Under the pieces are notes generated by a model. It did no database searches, was not told the origin of the DNA, and saw nothing but the letters and a program-made list of their open reading frames with translations. DNA of 64,000 nucleotides from Lepus europaeus (taxonomy: Eukaryota > Chordata > Mammalia > Lagomorpha > Leporidae), in contig NC_084827.1 of the NCBI RefSeq assembly GCF_033115175.1, forward strand, positions 146,623,701 through 146,687,700, read 5' to 3'. Below are positions 54,101 to 63,100 of this stretch, piece by piece. The stretch's first letter is position 1. Every line of letters starts with the position of its first letter. Position numbers and translations under genes: made by a program.

Positions 54101-57100
54101 TTTGAAGTATTCTTGTAAAGAGCATTATTTCTTTCTCTTTAGTAGCCATATTATGATCCAGTTCTGAACTGATTATTATTAGCCTTCTAATGATGACCGT
54201 GTAAACCATGAGAAGTATTTTTCATTATATGCAAAGTTGCAATTCATGGTATTGTGCATTAGTGCAAGTGTATTAAAATAAATTTCTAGAAATGCAATTG
54301 CTAGGGAAAAAGTTATATTCCTTTTTAAACACTGAAAAATATTACAAAGTGGCTTTGTAGCACGATTTTGCCAATTTACATTCACTTTAGCAATGTATGA
54401 GAACAGCACAGTAAGTTTTTGAGAGAATAGGAATATAGGATAGTTGTTGCCCTGGATGAGAAAGAAAAATGTGAACCAATGAAAGATTTTTTTTTTAAGA
54501 TTATTTATTTATTTGCAAGGCAGAGTTACACAGAGACAGGAGAGGTAGAGAGAGAGAGAGAGAGAGGTCATTCAATGGTTCACTCCCCAATTGTACGCAA
54601 TGGTCAGAGCTCTGCCAATCCAAAGCCAGGAGCCAGGAGATTCTTCGGGATCTCCCATGTGGGTGCAGGGGCCCAGGAACTTGGGCCATCTCCTACTGCA
54701 TCCCCAGGCCATAGCAGAGAGCTGGATCAGAAGTAGAGCAGCCAGGTCTCTAACCGGCATTGGGCCATCTACTGCTTTCCCAGGCCATAGAAGAGGGCTG
54801 GATTGGAAATGGAGCAGCTGGGAATCAAACCAGTGCCCACATGGGAAGCTGGCACTGCAGGCGGCAACTTTACCCATTACACCACAGTACCAGCCCCTTT
54901 GGGCAATATTTAACTTGACCATGAAACAAGTTTTCAACTACTCTTTAAATGTAAACAATATAAAAACTTGACGTATAACTTGGGGAAAAGTGCAGAAGTA
55001 ATTTTATTTTTGTCACTGGACAAGTACCTAAATTTTTTTTTATCGATTTATTTATTCATTTGAAAGGCAGAGTTAGGAAGAGACAGACATAGAGAGTGAG
55101 ATCTTCCATCTACCAGTTCACTCCTCAAATGGCCACAAAGACCAGGGCTGGGCCAGGCTGAAGCCAGGAGGCTGGAATTCCATCTGGGCTCCCATGTCTG
55201 TGTCAGGGGCCCAAACATATGGGCCATCTTCTGCCGCTTCCCCAGTCTCACTAGCAGAGAGCTAGATTGGAAGTAGAGCAGCTGGACTGTGAACCAGTGT
55301 CCATGTGGGGTGCTGGCATGCAGGCAATACCTTAACCCACTGCATCACAACTCCAGGCCCCTAAAAATGGTCAGTATGGGGGTTGGGCAGGGTCAAAGCC
55401 AGGAACTTCTTCCTGGTCTCCCATGCACAGGGGCCCAAGTACTCAAGCCATTCTCTGCTGCTTTCCTAGGCACATTAGCAGGGAGTTGGATTATAGGTGG
55501 AGCAGCCAGGATTCAAACTGCCCTTATAGGATGCTGGTATTGCAGGCAGTGGCTTTACTCAGTATCTCAAAATGCCAGCTTCTTAACTACCTCTTAAAGG
55601 TATTCAAAAAGAAATATGTCCATGGAAATTCATAGGAAAGAAGGTCAAATTGAATCTGGATGTTTCTGTTTAGATTGAAGTTGAGTAGGTGGAGATTTAG
55701 AGGCAAAATGTTATAGGTTGCGAAAACCATATAAATAAAGATGAGACACAACTACAGAGGAAGAAGGGACTTTGAGAAATGAACTTCATAGGAAAAGAAA
55801 TTTTAAAGTAATAGAGGGCAAGATTAAGTAAACAAATTAGAATCATATAGAGTGCCTTGAGTGCTGCCAAAAAATCTATCCTTTATTAAGGAGCAGAAAT
55901 TTTCTTCACATTAGGAAATCAAATGTGAAGAGTCACTGTGGAGTTGATGTATCAAGTGGATTTAATAATGAAATCTTGGAGGCACAGTAGCTTAGAAGAA
56001 GGCTATGATGGTAACCTTGGGCATGGGGTGATTATGTCTTCCAGAGAATGGAGAAGAGACAAATCCAGAAAAAAATCCATAGATACTTAGATATTTTATT
56101 CAAGTTATGATTATTGGTAGTCATTATTGTTAATTTGCTAAGTAGTATTGAACATATGGGATATCTTTCATGTAAGCCTTTGAATACTTTCTAGATAAAC
56201 TGAGTTTTCTGTGAAGTTAAATGTTTACAGTAAGCTTCTGGTTGATGTTGGTTGTTTTTTTTTTAAGATTATAATATAGTGAAACAAATTGTTTCTCTTG
56301 TATAAAGGATTTACATTAAAAAGGTACAGAAGTTTCCTGAATACAGAGTTCCTACAGACCCTAAAATTGATAAGAAAATAATCAGAATGGAGCAGGAGAA
56401 AGCCTTTAACATGCTAAAGAAGAACATGGTAGATGCTGGTGGTGTTCTAAGGTATGACATTTATAGAGTCCTTTTGTCTTACAAATTAAATAGCTCTGGT
56501 TCCAAGAATTATCTTGTAAGAGAAATTGTATTTTCCAATTATCTCACTAAGAAATGGTTTTGTAAGGTAGATACCTCACTAGCAGTTCTCTACGAATGAA
56601 ATTGATTTGCCACCAAATACATAAGCCATAGAGTTTATCTGCCAAAGGTCCTAGAGAATTCAGAATTATGCATGCTGTATGTCATGTACTATATACCACA
56701 TGGAAATTTTATCTCTAAATGATAAATATTTCTTAAGCAACACATTCATTATAGTCGTAGATTTGGTACTTTGCTTCAGACACTTAATGGGAGCAGAACT
56801 TGCAGCTACGTGTATCTTTTTAACCCATCTTTGATTACTTATGGCAGCAAAAATGAATTCTAAGCCCTAAGTAAAATTCTTTTATGATTCAGGTTTTAAA
56901 TGATAAAAAAATACTTGGTTTTCCTACTTTGCTGTATGTGTCAGTCCAGGTAAAGAATTTGCTATTGTATACATATGAGGATAAGTGTATGGGAAATAGT
57001 TTTTTTCAAAAAAATGTTTGGTTTATGGAAAAAGAATTCAGTCAATAATAATTAGATCCTTTGCTTTGGAGAATATTTTGTATCTTTTTTTAAAGATATA

Positions 57101-60100
57101 TTGATTTATTTGAAAGGCAGAATTACAGAGAGGGAGAGGCAAAGGCAGAGAGAGAGAGAGATATTCCATATATTTTTTCATTCCCCAAGTGGCTACAACG
57201 GCCAGGGATGTGCCAGGCCAGAGCCAGGAGCTTCATCTGGGTCTTCCATGTGAGTCCAGGGACCCAAGCACTTGGGTCATCTTCTGCTGTCTTCCCAGGC
57301 GCATTAGCAGGGAGCTGGATCAGAAGTGGAGCAACTGGGACTTTTTTTTAACCAGTGTCCATATGGGATACCAGCATTGCATGTGGAAGCTTTACCCACT
57401 ATACCACAGTGCCAGCCCCTGTTTTGTATTTTTTTTTTTTTTTAGTTTTATTTATTTATTTGACAGGTAGAGTTACAGACAGAGAGAGAGACAGAGACAG
57501 AGAGAAAGGTCTTCATTCCATTGGTTCACTCTTCAAATGCTGCATTGGCTGGAGCTGCACCGATCTGAAGTCAGGAACCAGGGAGCTTCTTCCTGGTCTC
57601 CTATGCGGGTGCAGGGACCCAAACACTTGGGCCATCAACTACTGCTATCCCAGGCCACAGTAGAGAGCTGGACTGGGAGAGGAGCAACTGGGATGCCAGT
57701 GCCGCAGGCGGAGGATTAACCTAGTGTGCCACAGCGCTAGCCCCTTTGCATTTTTTTAAGTCGGCTCCATTTTATGTAATGTCAGTCATTGGGTGTAGCA
57801 ATATCAATTAAGACAACTATGCCAAGTCAGTTCATTTTTCTAGCATTTGTGTTTTATTGCACTGCTGTCCAGGAGAACTATATTCAACTTTTTAGTTGAT
57901 TTTCTTGCTCATTGGGCCAGCAGGAGCTGTGAATACTGTAGAGGCAGTACAAGGGAAGTTTTTCCTGTCTAGCTCAGTTTTGTCAGGTTCTGAAATGTTT
58001 TTTAAGATTTATTTATTTATTTGAAAGAGTTACAGAGAGGCAGAGGCAGAAAGAGACAGAAGTCTTCGATCTGCTGGTTCAGTCCCCAAGTGGCCGTAAT
58101 GGCAGAGCTGGGCTGATCCAAAGCCAGGAGCCAGGAGCCAGGAACTTCTTACTGGTCTCCCATGTGGATGCAGGGGCCCAAGGACTTGGGCCATCTTCTG
58201 CTGCTTTCCCAGGCCATAGTCAGAAGTGGAGCAGCTGGGAATCGAACCAGTGCCCATATGGGATACCAGCACTGCATGCAGTGGCTTTACCCGCTATGCC
58301 ACAGCACCAGCCCCTGGTTCTGAATTATATGTACTCTTTGGCTGAAAGAATGATAGGTGTGTCACAGAAATGTAGTATGAGAGATATTTAATGAATGGGA
58401 AAATAGATAATTCAAAAGATGATTTACAGTGGTGTATATTTTGAGGTAAAAATTTAGTTAATCTGAAATTTAAAATACTACTTTCATGAATTCTTTTGAA
58501 GGATTTATTTTATTTATTTGGAAGGCAGACTTAGAGAGGGAGAAAGAGAAATCTTCCATATACTGGCTCACTCCCCAGATGGCTACAATGGCTAGGACTG
58601 ACTGGGCCATGCTGAAGCCAGGAGCCAGGAACTCCATCTGGGTCTCACACAAGTATGGCAGGGGCCTAAGTCCTTGAAGCATCATCTGTTGCTCTCCCAG
58701 CTGCATGAGCAGGGAACTGGATAAGAAGAGAAGCAGCAGGGGGGCTGGCGCTGTGGAGCTGGCATCCCATATGGGCAGCGGGTTCTAGTCCCGGTTGCTC
58801 CTCTTCCAGTCCAGCTCTCTGCTGTGGCCTGAGATAGCAGTAGAGGATGGTCCAGGTGCTTGGGCCCCTGCACATGGGACACCAGGAGGAAGTGCCTGGC
58901 TCCTGGCTTTGGATCAGCGCAGCGCTGGCCGTAGCGGCCACTTGGGGGATGAACCAATGGAAGGAAGACCTTTCTCTCTCTCTTTCACTCTCTGTAACTC
59001 TACCGGTTAAATAAATAAATAAATAAATAAATCTTAAAAAAAAAAGAAGAAGAAGAAGAAGAAGAACAGCAAGGCTGGCACTGAAGTGTAGCGAGTAAAG
59101 CCACAGCCTGCGTCCTGTATGGATGTCACTTTGTGTCTCAGCTGCTCCATTTCCAATTCAGTTTCCTGCCAAAGGCCTGGGAAAGCAGTGAAGATGGCCC
59201 AAGTGTTTGGTCCCCTGCCACTCACATGGGTAACCTGGATGAAGCTCCTGGCTTTGGCCTGGCCCACCCCTGGCTGTTGGGGCTCACTGGGGAATGAATT
59301 AATGATTGGAAGATCTCTGTCTCTGTAACTCTAATTTTCAAATAAATATTTAAAGAAAAAGAAGTGGGGCAGCAGGGACAGCATTGCAGACAGTGGCTTA
59401 AACCATTATACCATGACACCTGCCCCAACTGTCACAGGTTCTTAAATCCTACATCATCTTTACCTTAGTGTCATAGTGAATTTCTTTTTTTTTTTAATTT
59501 TTTTATTTGACAGGTAGAGTTATAGACAGTGAGAGAGAGAGACAGAGAGAAAGGTCTTCCTTCCGTTGGTTCACTCCTCAAATGGCCGCTGCGGCCCGTG
59601 CTGCGCTGATCCGAAGCCAGGAGCCAGGTGCTTCCTCCTGGTCTCCCATGCGGGTGCAGGGCCCAAGCGCCTGGGCCATCCTCCACTGCCTTCCTGGGCC
59701 ACAGCAGAGAGCTGGACTGGAAGAGGAGCAGCCAGGACTAGAACCCGTCGCCCAAATGGGATGCTGGCGCTGCAGGCGGAGGATTAACCAAGTGAGCCAT
59801 GGCGCCAGCCCCGTCGTAGTGAATTTCTGAAAGGGTTTATGAAGATTTTATTTTAATTGACTATAAAATTTATCTTAAAAGTGTTAAACAGAGGGCATTT
59901 CAAGTTCTATTTAATATGGTATAATCACGTGTAATTTTTCCTTAAGATATTATTTCTTCCCCTCATGATTGCTAACTTTAGGGTGATTCATACTTTGTCT
60001 AATAATGTTAATAGTTTTCATAATTTAATATTTTAATTTTAATCATTCAAATTAATTTTTTCTCTTATCAGGTGGTATGTACAGTTACCTACCCAGCAAG

Positions 60101-63100
60101 CCCATCAGTATCATGAATTTGAGGCTCCCTGCCTCCCCTTGTCGCCTTCCCCTTTTCCCATGTCTTCTCTTGAAGAACAGGAAGCTGCAGTTAGAGATGA
60201 GAACTGTGCGTTACCCTCCCGTCTACATCCTCAAGTAGCACATAAAATTCAAGAATTAGTGTCACAGGGAATAGAACAAGTATATGCAGTAAGGAAACAA
60301 CTAAGGTACAGTAGAAGCAAATTATTCCTCTGCATTTTTCATTTTTGTTTGTTAGTTTAAGTAAAATACTTAACATTACAGATATTTTCTTGGATATATG
60401 TTACCAAGGTAGATAAGGAATATGGCTTGTTTATTAATATTTATGGACTGATCACTTTCTAATAAATGTTTTATAAGCCATGTATAATGTGGCTTTTTAT
60501 CATTATGTTTGAGATTTGAGTATTTGAGATTCCATATTCAGGTTAGCAAATTGTACTATTTCTGAATGATGTGTGAATTTAATTATATAATAAAAAGTCT
60601 TGTAGAACCAAAGATTTAAAAACCTAGATCAATACATTATTCTCAAATTATTTGAAATGCAGTTTAAGTTTTATTATTACAAAAGAATTTGGATAGTTTT
60701 TTCCCCAATGATCTTTTGTTTGTAGTATTCTATTTTTTTTTTTGATACTCAGGATAATAATATTATTTTTATTATGTAACACTTTTACGTGTGTGCCAGG
60801 TATTGTGATAAGCTCTTTAGGTGAGTGATCTTATTTAGTTTTACAACAGCTCTATAAAGTTGTATATTTATCCCATTCTAAATAGAACATAGAGACTCAG
60901 AATGGCTAAATAATTGGCTAAAGGCAGATCAGAAATTTCACACAGCCCTTAAGATGCTGCTTGGGTTGTCTCCTTCCATGTTGGAGTGCCTGGGTTTGCA
61001 TCTTGGCTCTACTTACAATTCCAGCTTCCTACCAGTGAGCACTCTGGAAGGGAGCAGGTGATAGCTCAAATTGTTGACTCTGTGCCATCTACATGGGAGA
61101 CCCGGATCGAGTTTCAGACTCCCAGCCCTAGCTTTGCAGGCATATCAGAAGTGAAATAACAGCTGGAAGATTATTCTCTAATGATTCTGTTTTTCTGTGC
61201 CTTTCAAGTAAGGTGAAAATAAATGCAATTTTTATAATATCTTTCTGGGCCCATTGTTGCAGCACCATGGGTTAAGCCACTGCCTGTGACTCTGGCATCC
61301 CCTATGGGCACTGGTTCAAGTCCTGGCTGCTCCTCTTCTGCTGATGTGCTTGGGAAAGCAACAAAGGAGTGGCCACATGCTTGGACCTTTGCCACCCATG
61401 TGGGAGACCCAGAAGGGATTCTGGGCTCTTGGCTCTTTGGGAGAGTGAGCTAGCAGCAGATGAAAGATCTCTGTCTCTCCTTCTCTCTCCAGAACTCTGC
61501 CTTTCACATAAATAAATTAATTTAAAAAAAATTATCTTTCAGAAATGAACAAAAAGTTTTTAAAAAGGGAGGCAGAGGCAGAACTGAAATTTAGAGTTAA
61601 CTCCACAGCTGTGTTTATTGCCTTGATTGCTGATACTTAGCCTTGCTCCTATCGGTAATTGTGCCGTCTGATCTGAGCAACAAAATGTGTTAAGAACTAT
61701 TTCTCAGTTAATACATAGCTTTTATGTTTACCAGCTTTCTTTCTTTCTTTCTTATTTATTTATTTATTTATTTATTTATTATTTTTTTATTTTTTGACAC
61801 GCAGAGTGGACAGTCAGAGAGAGAGACAGAGAGAAAGGGCTTCCTTTTTGCCGTTGGTTCACCCTCCAATGGCTGCTGCGGCAGGCGCACCGCACTGATC
61901 CGAAGCCAGGAGCCAGGTGCTTCTCCTGGTCTCCCATGCGGGTGCAGGGCCCAAGCACTTGGGCCATCCTCCACTGCCTTCCTGGGCCACAGCAGAGAGC
62001 TGGCCTGGAAGAGGGGCAACCGGGACAGAATCCGGCGCCCCGACAGGGACTAGAACCCAGTGTGCCGGCGCTGCAGGCGGAGGATTAGCCTAGTGAGCTG
62101 CGGCGCTGGCCTGTTTACCAGCTTTCTTAGGCATTTTATATTTATTTTCACTGGGACATCTTTAGAACAAGGCCAAAATTTGGTGTAGTCATACATTATT
62201 TATGAAACCTGAATCTTGAGAACAGAGGTGTAATAAAGCTGTACAACTTGGTTTGCCAAAAGTAATGCTGAAAGTAAACATATGTTCAATTTAATCATAT
62301 ATTTTATGTATTTATTTTTTATGAAATTATATAGCAATATTACCTTCTATTTCTATCTTCTCTTTTTTTTCTACTCATAAAATTCAAGTATATCACACTT
62401 CACATAATCTTTTTTTTTTTTTTTTGACAGAGTGGATAGTGAGAGAGAGAGAGACAGAGAGAAAGGTCTTCCTTTTTGCCGTTGGTTCACCCTCCCAATG
62501 GCCGCTGCAGCCGGCACATTGCGCTCATCCGAAGCCAGGAGCCAGGTGCTTCTCCTGGTCTCCCATGCGGGTGCAGGGCCCAAGCACTTGGGCCATCCTC
62601 CACTGCACTCCCGGGCCATAGCAGAGAGCTGGCCTGGAAGAGGGGCAACCGGGATAGAATCCGGCGCCCCAACCGGGACTAGAACCCAGTGTGCCAGCAC
62701 CGCAAAGCGGAGGATTAGCCTGTTGAGCCACGGCGCCAGCCCACATAATCTTTATTAACACTTTATGGAAGCAGTAGAACACAACGTTTATGCAAATAAC
62801 TTGGGTAGAGGCCCCAAATCTCTTGTTTCCTAGAAAAGTGTGTGACTTGGGTCAAATTATTTAATATCTGTAGTCTTCAGTTCCCTCATTTGTGAAGTAG
62901 GAATATATTTCTGCCTATGTCACAGGACCACAGTAAAGGTTAAAGGAGATGCTGAATGTGAAGTGTTCAGTATGTGCCTGACATAATAAACACTTAAAAG
63001 CATTATTATAATTAAGTGAAAAATAATGGTTCCCTTCATTTAAATTCGCAGAAATAACCAAGCTCACTCTAATATATGAAGGTGTTTGACCAATGAAAAT

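Larger units (their letters stand above)
58495..59426 (-). repeat. CSINE, old host of two plus-strand CSINEs
   Basis: Host pieces 58495-58740 and 59361-59426 (ends 'ccatgacacctgcccc'). The inserts are the two plus-strand copies between them. Confidence 0.83.
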
